Part shown: positions 16,697 to 25,563 of the stretch, one piece after another
Numbering within the stretch: the stretch's first letter is position 1
How the letters are laid out: each line of letters starts with the position of its first letter
DNA from: Clostridium sp.
GTDB taxonomy: Bacteria; Bacillota; Clostridia; Lachnospirales; Lachnospiraceae
DNA: 38,709 nucleotides
Assembly (NCBI GenBank): GCA_004554205.1
Contig: SFNH01000016.1
Span: 1-38,709, forward strand
Direction: 5' to 3'
The notes under the pieces: model-generated
What the model was told of the DNA's origin: nothing
The model's database searches: none
What the model saw: only the letters and a program-made list of their open reading frames with translations
Translations under genes and position numbers: made by a program

Positions 16697-16769
16697 CTCC
16701 CCGAGTAGGACTTGAACCTACGACAGCGCGGTTAACAGCCGCGTGCTCTACCGACTGAGCTATCGAGGA
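16697..16769 (-). tRNA. tRNA-Asn (GTT anticodon)
   Basis: 73-nt cloverleaf: acceptor TCCTCGA/TCGGGGA, discriminator G, anticodon stem CGCGG/CCGCG, loop CTGTTAA (GTT). First tRNA of the cluster. CCA not encoded. Directly preceded by a GC-rich hairpin. Confidence 0.96.
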
Positions 16770-16798
16770 ATACGTCCCGCCACTTGGCGGGCAACGTA
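16770..16798 (-). other. Hairpin in the 5' leader of the tRNA cluster
   Basis: CCCGCC-ACTT-GGCGGG stem extended by ATACGT/ACGTAT pairs on the outside. It lies between the predicted transcription start and the tRNA-Asn 5' end, so it would form at the extreme 5' end of the tRNA precursor. Confidence 0.6.
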
Positions 16799-16801
16799 TG
16801 T

Positions 16802-16830
16802 ATTATATGATATCCGTTTTTGTTTGTCAA
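16802..16830 (-). promoter_or_regulatory. Consensus SigA promoter of the tRNA cluster
   Basis: Minus strand TTGACA (16825-16830), 17-bp spacer, TATAAT (16802-16807): a perfect match to the housekeeping consensus, as expected for stable RNA. Immediately upstream of the -35 is CCTGAACTG, related to the end motif of the dispersed repeat. Confidence 0.92.
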
Positions 16831-16966
16831 GCAGTTCAGGGAGTTTTTTGTAACGCGGGGGGGGTCGCCTTTGTTCGGTCGTGGGCGGCATTTTCGTTTT
16901 TGTTCGGTCGCCGGATGTAATGCTTTTTCTCGCAGGCTCGCAAAAGCATTCACCGGTCTCCCTCAC
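16831..16966 (+). repeat. Dispersed intergenic repeat, copy D
   Basis: Plus strand: GCAGTTCAGG at the tRNA promoter edge; GTTCGGTCG at 16873 and 16902 (29-bp period); CCGGATGTAATGC; hairpin arms at 16919-16929 and 16940-16950; end CACCGGTCTCCCTCAC (16951-16966), followed by GGTAACG. With the module at 17018-17078 it occupies the roughly 280-bp gene-free stretch between the tRNA promoter and the gltD stop. Confidence 0.85.
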
Positions 16967-17017
16967 GGTAACGTTTACACCGCTCCCTTGCACCCGGCAC
17001 TCCCAGCCGCAACGCCC

Positions 17018-17078
17018 GGAAACGCAGCGTGTCACGCGGGACTGTCTGCCCGGGACGTTGCGGCGTAAAATCCGCCGG
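17018..17078 (+). repeat. Second repeat module next to copy D
   Basis: GGAAACGCAGCGTGTCACG..., ending in TGCGGCGTAAAATCC (17059-17073). It is the plus-strand homologue of the module at 14530-14583 and starts about 50 bp beyond the CTCCCTCAC end of copy D. It lies 33 bp from the gltD stop codon. Confidence 0.75.
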
Positions 17079-17110
17079 AAACGCCACAGTGCGCCATCTC
17101 GCCCCCGCAG

Positions 17111-18598
17111 CTATGCCAGGTTTGTATACCCCATAAGGTAGCGATCCACTTCTTTTGCCACCTCACGCCCTTCATGGATCGCCCAGACCACAAGCGACTG
17201 GCCGCGGTGCATATCGCCTGCCACAAAGACCTTTTCCACATTCGTGGCGTAGCTTCCGGCTTCGGTGGCTACGTTGGTTCTGGCGTTTAATTCCACTCCG
17301 AAGGCGTCTGCCGGGTAGGACTGGGCGCCCAAAAATCCGGCGGCGATAAGTACCAGGTCGGCGGGCACTTCCTTTTCGCTGCCCTCCACGGGAATCATCT
17401 GCATTCTTCCGCTCTCGGGATCCTGCTTCGGCTCAAGGCTTACGAGGACTGCCCCGCAGACCTTCCCGCTATCGTTCTTTTTAAACTCCTTCACCGTGGT
17501 CTGATACACGCGCGGGTCTTTCCCGAATACGGCGATGGCCTCCTCCTGGCCGTAGTCCGTCTTTAAGACTTTTGGCCACTCGGGCCAGGTGTTGTTCTCG
17601 GCGCGGGTCACCGGCGGCTTCGGCATCATCTCGAGCTGCGTCACAGACGCGCAGCCGTGGCGGATCGCGGTGCCGACACAGTCGTTCCCCGTATCGCCGC
17701 CGCCGATCACGATCACATGCTTATCCTTCGCCGAGATGAATGTCCCCTCCTCAAGACCGGAATTTAAGAGGCTCTTCATCGTGGATTTTAAGAAGTCCAC
17801 GGCAAAATAGATTCCCTCCGCCTCGCGCCCGCAAACGGCAAGGTCGCGCGGGTTCGACGCGCCGCAGGCGAGGATGATGCTGTCAAATTCCTTCTTAAGC
17901 TTTCCCGCCTTGTAATTTTTCCCCACGTCCGCCCCGGTGACGAAGGCCACGCCCTCCGCCTTCATCACCTCGACCTTCCGGTCTATGATGTGCTTCTCAA
18001 GCTTCATATTCGGAATCCCGTACATGAGGAGCCCGCCGATCCTGTCCTCCCGCTCAAACACCGTCACATTGTGGCCGCGCCGGTTCAGCTGGTCGGCGGC
18101 CGCAAGGCCTGACGGGCCCGATCCGATGACCGCTATCTTTTTCGACGTCCTGATCCTCGGCGGCTTCGGCCCCGCCTCACCGCTCTCGTACGCCTTCTCA
18201 ATAATGGAGCGCTCGTTCTCCTTGATGGTGATCGGGTCGCCGTTTAACCCGCAGGTACACGCCGCCTCGCAGGGAGCCGGGCACACGCGGCTCGTAAACT
18301 CCGGAAAGCTGTTTGTCTTCTTTAAGCGGTTGAACGCCTGCGACCAGTTGCCCGTGTATACAAGGTCATTCCACTCCGGAACCAGATTGTTCAGCGGGCA
18401 GCCGGAGACCATGCCCTTTATCATCATCCCCGACTGGCAGAAGGGGACGCCGCACTCCATGCAGCGCGCGCCCTGTTTTCTCTGCTGTTCCTCGCTTAAA
18501 GAGGCGTGAAATTCGCCAAAATGCTTAATGCGCGCAAGGGGCGCCTCTGCCGCGCCGACCGCCCTGTCGTACTCCAAAAATCCTGTTGGCTTTCCCAT
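17111..18598 (-). CDS. gltD: Glutamate synthase (NADPH) small subunit
   Basis: Beta subunit of GOGAT; it oxidises NADPH and passes electrons through FAD and Fe-S clusters to the large subunit. 495 aa, normal length. The N-terminal Fe-S domain has conserved cysteines (CMECGVPFC, GCPLNN, CPAPCEAAC). The FAD site is GSGPSGLAAADQL, the NADPH site GGGDTGNDCVGTA, and the late FAD contact is VFVAGDMHRGQSLVVWAI. It starts 12 bp after the gltB stop and is clearly in the same operon. The 3' end has no classical terminator; the second repeat module begins 33 bp beyond the stop. Confidence 0.96.
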   Translation of the reverse strand: MGKPTGFLEYDRAVGAAEAPLARIKHFGEFHASLSEEQQRKQGARCMECGVPFCQSGMMIKGMVSGCPLNNLVPEWNDLVYTGNWSQAFNRLKKTNSFPEFTSRVCPAPCEAACTCGLNGDPITIKENERSIIEKAYESGEAGPKPPRIRTSKKIAVIGSGPSGLAAADQLNRRGHNVTVFEREDRIGGLLMYGIPNMKLEKHIIDRKVEVMKAEGVAFVTGADVGKNYKAGKLKKEFDSIILACGASNPRDLAVCGREAEGIYFAVDFLKSTMKSLLNSGLEEGTFISAKDKHVIVIGGGDTGNDCVGTAIRHGCASVTQLEMMPKPPVTRAENNTWPEWPKVLKTDYGQEEAIAVFGKDPRVYQTTVKEFKKNDSGKVCGAVLVSLEPKQDPESGRMQMIPVEGSEKEVPADLVLIAAGFLGAQSYPADAFGVELNARTNVATEAGSYATNVEKVFVAGDMHRGQSLVVWAIHEGREVAKEVDRYLMGYTNLA

Positions 18599-18610
18599 CT
18601 TCTCTCCTCC

Positions 18611-21600
18611 TTATCCTCTCTGGTTCGCGTAAAACGCCTCGATCTGCGCCTGCTCGCTGCTTAATCCCTTCTCCTCCATCTGCACGATGGTGTTCATCAT
18701 GCGCCGGTAGTCGTGCGGCATCACCTTCTTAAACTTCGGCAGATACTCCCCAAAATGTGCGAGAATCTCCTTGCCCTTTTCGGAGTTGGTATAGGCAACG
18801 TGCTCCTGTATCATTTCCTTAAGCTCCAGAACATCGTACTTGTTCGTCACTTCCTCGAGAGACACCAGCTCCTTGTTCAGGCGCTTATACAGATCGCGGC
18901 GCTCATCCAGTACATAGGCGATACCGCCGCTCATGCCTGCCGCAAAGTTCTTTCCGGTCTCGCCGAGGACCACCACGCGCCCGCCGGTCATGTACTCGCA
19001 GCCGTGGTCGCCCACGCCCTCCACAACCGCCGTAACGCCGGAGTTGCGGACGCAGAAGCGTTCCCCCGCCACGCCGTTTATAAACGCCTTTCCGCTCGTG
19101 GCCCCGTAGAGTGCCACATTGCCGATGATGATATTGTCCTCCGGCTTAAACTGCACGGACTTCGGCGGATACACGATCAGCTTCCCGCCTGAGAGGCCCT
19201 TCCCGAAGTAGTCGTTGCTGTCGCCGATCAGCTCAAGCGTCAGCCCTCTCGGGATAAATGCCCCGAAGCTCTGGCCGCCGCTTCCGCTGCACCGGATCGT
19301 GAAGGTGTCCTCCGGCAGGCCGTCTGGATACTTCCTCGTGATCTCGGAGCCGAAGATCGTTCCCAGGGTCCGGTTCACATTTGAGACGTCGATCTCCAGG
19401 CTCTTCTTCTGGCCGCTCTCAAGCGCCGACCTCAACTTCTTTAGGAGAATCTGCTCATCCACGGTCTCATTCAGCTTAAAATCGTACTCCGCTTTATCCT
19501 TATAACCTCTGAAACGCATCCCCTGATACGGGTTGTCGAGAATGCCGGAGAGATCGACCCTCCCCGCCCGCTCATTCGGGATATTCTCCTTCTTCTTTAA
19601 CAGATCGGTGCGTCCCACCAGCTCATCCACGGTGCGCACGCCGAGCCTTGCCATGTACTCCCGCAGCTCCTGCGCCACAAAGTGCATGAAGTTTACCACA
19701 TACTCCGGCTTGCCCCGGAATCGCTTGCGAAGCTCCGGATTCTGAGTCGCGATGCCGACCGGGCAGGTGTCCAGATTGCAGACGCGCATCATCACACAGC
19801 CCATCGTCACAAGGGGAGCCGTCGCAAAGCCGAACTCCTCCGCGCCCAGAATGCAGGCGATCGCCACGTCGCGCCCGGTCATCAGCTTGCCGTCGGTCTC
19901 AAGGATCACCTTGTCGCGCAGTCCGTTCATGATCAGGGTCTGGTGCGCCTCCGCCACGCCGAGCTCCCAGGGAAGCCCCGCGTTGTAGATGGAGTTTCTC
20001 GGCGCCGCGCCGGTGCCGCCGTCAAAGGAGGATACCAGGATGACCTGTGCGCCCGCCTTAGCCACGCCCGCCGCCACGGTTCCCACGCCCGCCTCCGACA
20101 CCAGCTTTACGGAAATCCGAGCCCTGGTGTTGGAGTTTTTCAGGTCGTAGATGAGCTGCGCCAGATCCTCAATGGAATAGATGTCGTGGTGCGGCGGCGG
20201 GGAGATGAGCCCCACTCCCGTCGTTGAATGGCGCGTTTTTGCCACCCACGGGTACACCTTGCCGCCGGGGAGCTGTCCGCCCTCGCCGGGCTTTGCGCCC
20301 TGCGCCATCTTGATCTGGATCTCCTGCGCGCTCACCAGATAGCGGGATGTCACGCCGAAACGCCCGGACGCCACCTGCTTGATAGCGGAGCAGCGGTTGT
20401 TATTCTTCGGCCCCGGGACAAGCCGCTCCAGACTCTCGCCGCCCTCGCCGGTGTTGGACTTTCCGCCCAGCCGGTTCATGGCAACTGCCAGCGTCTCGTG
20501 GGCCTCCTGGGAGATGGAGCCGTAGGACATGGCCCCCGTCTTAAAGCGCTTCACGATGGAATCCACGCTCTCCACCTCGTCGATGGGGATGCCGCCGCTC
20601 TCGTCAAAATTAAAATCCATCAGGCTTCTTAAGTTGACGGTCTGACCCTCCTCATTTAACGCATGGCTGTATTCCTTAAACAGCTCATAATTTCCGGTGC
20701 GCGCAGCCTCCTGCAAAAGATGGATCGTCCGCGGGTTGTACAGATGCTCCTCCTGCCCCGCGCGCTCCTTGTGGCTGCCAACGCTCTCAAGCGTCAGATC
20801 CACGTCAAGCCCAAGCGGGTCGAATGCCGCCGAGTGGAGCACGTCCACATCGTTTGCGATATCGTCTAAGGTAATGCCTCCGACGCGGCTGACCGTGTTT
20901 GTAAAATACCGGTCGATCACCTCCTTCGAGATGCCGATCGCCTCAAAGATCTGTGCGCCCTGGTAGGACTGGATCGTGGAAATGCCCATCTTGGAAGCGA
21001 TCTTTACGATGCCGTGCAGCACCGCGGAGTCGTAGTCCTCCACCGCCGCATAGTAGTCCTTGTCGAGCATTCCCGTCTCGATCAGGCTGCGGACCGACTC
21101 CTGCGCCAGATAAGGGTTGATGGCGCAGGCGCCGTAGCCCAGGAGCGTCGCGAAATGATGAACCTCCCGCGGCTCGCCGCTCTCTAAGATCAGCGCCATC
21201 GAGGTGCGCTTCTTCGTCTTGACAAGGTGCTGCTGCAGCGCGGACACCGCGAGAAGGGACGGGATCGGCACATGGTTCTCGTCGATATCCCGGTCCGACA
21301 GGATGATGATGTTCACGCCGTCGCGGTGCGCCCGGTCCACCTCGAGGAACAGACGTTCGATCGCCTTTTCCAACGAGGTGTTTTTGTAGTAGGTGATCGG
21401 GATGACCTCCACCTTAAATCCAGGTTTCTTCATATATTTAATCTTTAAAAGATCCGTGCAGGTGAGGATTGGATTGTCAACCTTTAGGATATGGCAGTTC
21501 TCCGGCGTCTCCTCAAGCACATTTCCCTCCTCGCCCACATAGACGGTGGTGGAGGTGACGATCTCCTCGCGGATCGCGTCGATCGGCGGGTTTGTGACCT

Positions 21601-23161
21601 GCGCGAAAAGCTGCTTAAAGTAGTTAAAAAGCGGCTGGTGCTTTTTTGAGAGCACGGCGAGCGGACTGTCCGCGCCCATGGCGGAGACGGTCTCCGCACC
21701 GTTTAACGCCATCGGCAGGATCATGGTCTTGTACTGCTCGTAGGTATAGCCGTAGGTCTTCTGGAGCCGGGCAAGCTCCTCCTTCGTCATGGCGGGAACG
21801 CCTTTATTCGGGATCGGAAGATCGCTTAAGCTCACAAGGTTTGCGTCCAGCCACTCGCCGTAGGGTCTGCGCGACGCGTACCGCCGCTTCAGCTCGTCGT
21901 CGCCCACCAGCTCGCCCTTCACCGTGTCGATCAGGAGCATCCTGCCGGGGCGCAGCCGTTCCTTCCTCACCACATGGGCCTGCTCGATGTCGATTGCGCC
22001 CACCTCGGAGGCGAGGATCACCTGGTCGTCGTCGGTAATATAATAGCGGGAAGGGCGCAGGCCGTTGCGGTCGAGAACCGCGCCCAGCACATCGCCGTCG
22101 CTGAACACAATGGAAGCCGGGCCGTCCCAGGGCTCCATCATCGTCGCGTAATAGCGGTAAAAATCCTTCACCTCCTGGGACATGGATTTGTCGTGCTCCC
22201 ACGGAGCCGGGATCGTCACCATCACTGCCAGGGGAAGCTCCATCCCGCTCATCATCATAAACTCGAGCGCGTTGTCGAGCATGGCGGAGTCGGAGCCCTC
22301 CTGATTGATGATCGGGAGAACCTTGTGCATCTCGGATTTAAAGAATGCGGACTCCATGGTCTCCTCACGCGCCATCATCTTGTCCACATTGCCGCGGATC
22401 GTGTTGATCTCGCCGTTATGTACGATGATGCGGTTCGGGTGGGCGCGCATCCAGCTCGGGTTCGTGTTGGTGCTGAATCTGGAGTGTACGACCGCAATCG
22501 CGGACTCGTAATCCTCATCCTGCAGATCCTCAAAAAACTGCCGCAGCTCCTTTACGAGGAACATTCCCTTATAGACGATGGTGCGGCTGCTCATCGACAC
22601 CACATAGGTGTTGTCGTTGCTCTGCTCGAACACGCGGCGCGCCACATACAGGCGGCGCTCAAAATCCAGACCCTTCCCGACGTTCGCCGGCTTCCCGATA
22701 AAGCCCTGGACGATATAGGGCATTTTATCGACCGCTTTCTGCCCGATAAGCTCCGGGTGAATGGGCAGATCCCTCCATCCGAGGAAGCGCAGGCCCTCCT
22801 TCTTCACGATGATCTCCAGCATCTTTTTCGCCTGATTTCTGGCGAGCTCGTCCTGCGGGAAGAAAAACATGCCGACGCCGTACTCCCGCTCGCCGCCGAG
22901 CCGGATGTCTAAGGGCTTCGTCACCTTCTGAAAGAATTTGTGGGAAATCTGCAGCATGATGCCGACGCCGTCGCCTGTCTTACCCTCCGCGTCCTTTCCG
23001 GCGCGGTGTTCTAAGCTCTCCACGATGTGAAGCGCCTGCTCGACGGTTTTGTGGCTCTTGATCCCTTTTATGTTCGCCACAGCGCCGATGCCGCAGTTGT
23101 CATGCTCAAATCTTGGGTCGTAGAGACCTGGAAGCCTGGCTGTTCTCTGATCGCTCTGCAT
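18611..23161 (-). CDS. gltB: Glutamate synthase (NADPH) large subunit
   Basis: Alpha subunit of GOGAT; converts 2-oxoglutarate plus glutamine to two glutamates, the main ammonium assimilation step together with glutamine synthetase. 1516 aa. The class II glutamine amidotransferase domain begins at Cys23 (DNCGIGAVA), which implies a 22-residue propeptide that is cleaved. Then come the central domain, the FMN-binding synthase domain (KPGEGGQLPGGKVYPWVAKTRHS), the 3Fe-4S cysteines in CVMMRVCNLDTC and the C-terminal GXGXG beta-helix domain (GSGGQSFGAF). A promoter and an 11-bp inverted repeat lie upstream. It heads the gltB-gltD operon. Confidence 0.97.
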   Translation of the reverse strand: MQSDQRTARLPGLYDPRFEHDNCGIGAVANIKGIKSHKTVEQALHIVESLEHRAGKDAEGKTGDGVGIMLQISHKFFQKVTKPLDIRLGGEREYGVGMFFFPQDELARNQAKKMLEIIVKKEGLRFLGWRDLPIHPELIGQKAVDKMPYIVQGFIGKPANVGKGLDFERRLYVARRVFEQSNDNTYVVSMSSRTIVYKGMFLVKELRQFFEDLQDEDYESAIAVVHSRFSTNTNPSWMRAHPNRIIVHNGEINTIRGNVDKMMAREETMESAFFKSEMHKVLPIINQEGSDSAMLDNALEFMMMSGMELPLAVMVTIPAPWEHDKSMSQEVKDFYRYYATMMEPWDGPASIVFSDGDVLGAVLDRNGLRPSRYYITDDDQVILASEVGAIDIEQAHVVRKERLRPGRMLLIDTVKGELVGDDELKRRYASRRPYGEWLDANLVSLSDLPIPNKGVPAMTKEELARLQKTYGYTYEQYKTMILPMALNGAETVSAMGADSPLAVLSKKHQPLFNYFKQLFAQVTNPPIDAIREEIVTSTTVYVGEEGNVLEETPENCHILKVDNPILTCTDLLKIKYMKKPGFKVEVIPITYYKNTSLEKAIERLFLEVDRAHRDGVNIIILSDRDIDENHVPIPSLLAVSALQQHLVKTKKRTSMALILESGEPREVHHFATLLGYGACAINPYLAQESVRSLIETGMLDKDYYAAVEDYDSAVLHGIVKIASKMGISTIQSYQGAQIFEAIGISKEVIDRYFTNTVSRVGGITLDDIANDVDVLHSAAFDPLGLDVDLTLESVGSHKERAGQEEHLYNPRTIHLLQEAARTGNYELFKEYSHALNEEGQTVNLRSLMDFNFDESGGIPIDEVESVDSIVKRFKTGAMSYGSISQEAHETLAVAMNRLGGKSNTGEGGESLERLVPGPKNNNRCSAIKQVASGRFGVTSRYLVSAQEIQIKMAQGAKPGEGGQLPGGKVYPWVAKTRHSTTGVGLISPPPHHDIYSIEDLAQLIYDLKNSNTRARISVKLVSEAGVGTVAAGVAKAGAQVILVSSFDGGTGAAPRNSIYNAGLPWELGVAEAHQTLIMNGLRDKVILETDGKLMTGRDVAIACILGAEEFGFATAPLVTMGCVMMRVCNLDTCPVGIATQNPELRKRFRGKPEYVVNFMHFVAQELREYMARLGVRTVDELVGRTDLLKKKENIPNERAGRVDLSGILDNPYQGMRFRGYKDKAEYDFKLNETVDEQILLKKLRSALESGQKKSLEIDVSNVNRTLGTIFGSEITRKYPDGLPEDTFTIRCSGSGGQSFGAFIPRGLTLELIGDSNDYFGKGLSGGKLIVYPPKSVQFKPEDNIIIGNVALYGATSGKAFINGVAGERFCVRNSGVTAVVEGVGDHGCEYMTGGRVVVLGETGKNFAAGMSGGIAYVLDERRDLYKRLNKELVSLEEVTNKYDVLELKEMIQEHVAYTNSEKGKEILAHFGEYLPKFKKVMPHDYRRMMNTIVQMEEKGLSSEQAQIEAFYANQRG

Positions 23162-23202
23162 AGTTTTCTTCCTTTCGCGTAATTTTTTTCTTTGATTTTT
23201 CG

Positions 23203-23231
23203 ATGATACTATAAATTTCGCGACTTGTAAA
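23203..23231 (-). promoter_or_regulatory. SigA promoter of gltBD
   Basis: Minus strand TTTACA (23226-23231), 17-bp spacer, TATCAT (23203-23208), about 40 bp upstream of the gltB start. Confidence 0.75.
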
Positions 23232-23241
23232 GAACTTTTTT

Positions 23242-23272
23242 ATTAAATTGTCAGATAATCAGACAATTTAAT
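23242..23272. promoter_or_regulatory. 11-bp inverted repeat upstream of the gltB promoter (putative operator)
   Basis: ATTAAATTGTC (23242-23252) and GACAATTTAAT (23262-23272) are perfect inverted copies around a 9-bp centre. It ends 11 bp upstream of the gltB -35, a usual activator position; LysR regulators such as GltC act at such sites in other Firmicutes. No regulator gene is adjacent. Confidence 0.6.
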
Positions 23273-23294
23273 TTTTATATATTGATGATGGGAT

Positions 23295-23336
23295 AAAAAA
23301 AAGGAGCCATGCACTTGCAGGCTCCCCTTTTTTCAC
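23295..23336 (-). terminator. Intrinsic terminator of ptsH
   Basis: Minus strand stem GGAGCC/GGCTCC with an 11-nt loop followed by eight T residues, flanked upstream by an A-run. It is a few bases past the ptsH stop codon. Confidence 0.88.
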
Positions 23337-23341
23337 CACAT

Positions 23342-23608
23342 TTACATCTCGCCTAAACCGCTCTCGATCGCCTGGCTAATGGCTTCCATCGCCGCCGCCT
23401 CGTCCTCGCCGTCGCAGATGAGCTTGATCTCGGTGCCGGACTTGATGCCCGCCGCCATAACGTTAAGCACGCTCTTTGCGATGATCCGCTTCTCGCCGCA
23501 CTCGATGATCACATCAGACTTGAACTTCATCGCAGTCTGGGAAAGCACCCCCGCCGGTCTTAAGTGTAGCCCGGACGGATTCACTACTGTCAAAGTCTTG
23601 CTAAGCAT
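23342..23608 (-). CDS. ptsH: Phosphocarrier protein HPr
   Basis: 88-aa PTS phosphocarrier. It has the active-site motif SGLHLRPAG with His15, and regulatory Ser46 in AKSVLNVMAAG, the site for HPr kinase. It receives phosphate from enzyme I and passes it to sugar-specific EII proteins; Ser46 phosphorylation takes part in catabolite control. No ptsI gene is adjacent, so this is a free-standing ptsH with its own terminator. The start ATG has AAGGAGAAG upstream. A 7-bp inverted repeat (ATCTTAC/GTAAGAT) lies in its upstream region. Confidence 0.93.
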   Translation of the reverse strand: MLSKTLTVVNPSGLHLRPAGVLSQTAMKFKSDVIIECGEKRIIAKSVLNVMAAGIKSGTEIKLICDGEDEAAAMEAISQAIESGLGEM

Positions 23609-23688
23609 ATTCTCTTCTCCTTTTCTTTATATTTTCTTTCCTTAAATCTCCATATCTTACAGCGGGAAATTTCTCTAGTAAGATTTTA

Positions 23689-24315
23689 TTACAAATCGCG
23701 GTTTGTGTCAAGTCTGGAATAGACGCATCCGCAGTAATCCTGGCGGTATAATCCGTACTCTTTCGACAATTCGACCGAGCGCTTATACCCGTCCTTTTTC
23801 TTAAAATCTGACGGCAGATGCTCCACATGATAGATTCCGGCGAGCTCCTCCCCGATCTCATTGATCTTCTCCGCGTTTTTTAAGGGACTTATCGTGAGCG
23901 TCGTGGCAAAATAGTCATAGCCGCCTAAGGCGGCCATCCTTGCCGCCTCTAAAAGGCGCAGACGGTAGCATCTAAAGCAGCGCTCGCCTCCCTCAGGCTC
24001 TTTTTCGAGGCCGCGGCTCGCCTCATAGAAGCGCTCCGGCTCGTAGGGGCCGGCCGTAAAACCGATCGGGTGCCTCGCCGGAAGCTGTCGGATAAGCCTT
24101 TCCTGCTCCGCAACCCGCCTGTCGTACTCCTCCTTTGGCGCGATATTCGGATTATAGTAGAACACCGTGATCTCAAAATACTGCGACAGATATTCGAGGA
24201 CGTAGCTGCTGCATGGCGCGCAGCAGCTATGAAGCAAAAGCCGGGGAACCCGGCTCTCACTCTCGTTTTCTTTTATGATGTTTTCCAGCTCTCTCTGATA
24301 ATTTTTGCGATTCAT
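23689..24315 (-). CDS. queH: Epoxyqueuosine reductase QueH
   Basis: Catalyses the last step of queuosine biosynthesis in tRNA, reduction of epoxyqueuosine, as the non-cobalamin alternative to QueG. 208 aa. It has the QueH (DUF208) metal/cluster cysteines HSCCAPCSSYVLEYL, the CFRCYRLRLLEAA motif and the C-terminal YCGCVYSR. The ATG at 24313-24315 follows AAAGGCGG, which lies at the end of the upstream rpoD gene; the adjacent GTG at 24316-24318 is an alternative. The gene starts about 11 bp behind rpoD, so it is probably co-transcribed. Confidence 0.92.
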   Translation of the reverse strand: MNRKNYQRELENIIKENESESRVPRLLLHSCCAPCSSYVLEYLSQYFEITVFYYNPNIAPKEEYDRRVAEQERLIRQLPARHPIGFTAGPYEPERFYEASRGLEKEPEGGERCFRCYRLRLLEAARMAALGGYDYFATTLTISPLKNAEKINEIGEELAGIYHVEHLPSDFKKKDGYKRSVELSKEYGLYRQDYCGCVYSRLDTNRDL

Positions 24316-24326
24316 CACTGCCGCCT

Positions 24327-25457
24327 TTACAGAAAATCGCGAATCCGCTTGCTCCGAACCGGATTGCGCAGCTTGCGCAGCGCCTTCGCCTCAATCTGGC
24401 GTATGCGCTCACGGGTGACGTTGAACTCCTTGCCTACCTCCTCGAGGGTGCGCGGGTGGCCGTCCTCAAGTCCAAAGCGCAGGACGATGACCTGGCGCTC
24501 GCGCTCCTTTAAATCCGCAAGCAGCGCGTCGATATGCTCCCTCAACATCACGGACTCCACATTGCCCTCGGGAGTCACCACGTTGTTATCCGCCACGAAA
24601 TCGCCAAGGTTTGAGTCGTCCTCCTCGCCGATCGGCGTCTCAAGGGACGCGGGCTCTCTGGCGATCTGCATGATCTCCATCACCTTATCCTCGGACATCT
24701 CAAGCGCGTCGGCAAGCTCCGTCACCGACGGCTCGTAGCCCAGCTCCAGCGTCAGCTTGCGCTGCATCTTCGACATCTTGTTGATGGTCTCAACCATATG
24801 CACCGGCACACGGATCGTGCGAGCCTGATCCGCAAGCGCCCGGGTCACAGACTGTCTGATCCACCAAGTAGCATATGTACTCAGCTTATATCCTTTTGTA
24901 TAATCAAATTTTTCAACGCCCTTGATCAGCCCCAGGTTCCCCTCCTGTACAAGGTCAAGAAAGCTCATGCCGCGTCCTGTATAGCGCTTCGCAATGCTGA
25001 CGACAAGGCGCAGGTTCGCCTCGATCAGGCGCTCCTTTGCCTGATCATCCCCCTCTTCCTTGCGCTTTGCGAGCTCTAACTCCTCCTCCGTACTCAAAAG
25101 CGGAACTGTGCCGATCTCCTTTAAGTACATGCGGACGGGATCCTCCGTGCCGATACCGTCAAGCAGTTCAACGGCATCTAACTCGATATCCTCCGCATCC
25201 TTTAAGAAGTTCTCGTCCATGTCGATCTCGTCATCCTCAAGCAGCAGAGGATCCTCCACAAGGACACTGTCGTCGATGACAGGGATCACCTCAACATGCT
25301 TTTCCTCGAGGAACGCGTAAATCTGCTCCATTTGGTCAGCGTCGAGATTGTCACCCGCAAAGAAATCATTGATCTCCGTCACATCCAGTGAACTTTGCTT
25401 TGCTTTGGCAATTTCCACCAGCTTATTCAGCTTTTCTAAAAAATCGTCTTTTTCCAC
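24327..25457 (-). CDS. rpoD: Primary RNA polymerase sigma factor (SigA/RpoD)
   Basis: Housekeeping sigma-70 factor. 376 aa: an acidic N-terminal region 1.1-like part, region 1.2 (DPVRMYLKEIGTVPLLS), region 2 with the -10 recognition segment (GYKLSTYATWWIRQSVTRAL), region 3 (RVPVHMVETINKM) and region 4 with the -35 recognition helix (TLEEVGKEFNVTRERIRQIEAKALRKLR). The start is a GTG (25455-25457) with AAAGGATG 7 nt upstream. In many Firmicutes rpoD follows dnaG; here it has its own strong promoter and repeat copy E sits where an upstream partner would be. queH follows. Confidence 0.96.
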   Translation of the reverse strand: MEKDDFLEKLNKLVEIAKAKQSSLDVTEINDFFAGDNLDADQMEQIYAFLEEKHVEVIPVIDDSVLVEDPLLLEDDEIDMDENFLKDAEDIELDAVELLDGIGTEDPVRMYLKEIGTVPLLSTEEELELAKRKEEGDDQAKERLIEANLRLVVSIAKRYTGRGMSFLDLVQEGNLGLIKGVEKFDYTKGYKLSTYATWWIRQSVTRALADQARTIRVPVHMVETINKMSKMQRKLTLELGYEPSVTELADALEMSEDKVMEIMQIAREPASLETPIGEEDDSNLGDFVADNNVVTPEGNVESVMLREHIDALLADLKERERQVIVLRFGLEDGHPRTLEEVGKEFNVTRERIRQIEAKALRKLRNPVRSKRIRDFL

Positions 25458-25513
25458 AGTAACATCCTTTCAACAGAAGGTTTTACGAATAGTTACAGCC
25501 TATACATCTTATC

Positions 25514-25542
25514 ATTATATATCAGCAAACAACAGATTTCAA
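25514..25542 (-). promoter_or_regulatory. SigA promoter of rpoD
   Basis: Minus strand TTGAAA (25537-25542), 17-bp spacer, TATAAT (25514-25519), about 57 bp upstream of the GTG start. This suggests autoregulated housekeeping expression. Confidence 0.85.
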
Positions 25543-25563
25543 CAATTTTCTTTCAAACTTTGC

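Noticed and set aside
16760..17035. 91-codon minus-strand frame between tRNA-Asn and gltD
   Set aside because: Repeat-derived, overlaps the tRNA promoter and the tRNA-Asn 5' end, no ribosome binding site.
18713..22912. Several long plus-strand frames opposite gltB (up to 312 codons)
   Set aside because: Shadow frames of a GC-rich conserved gene; no ribosome binding sites or family features.
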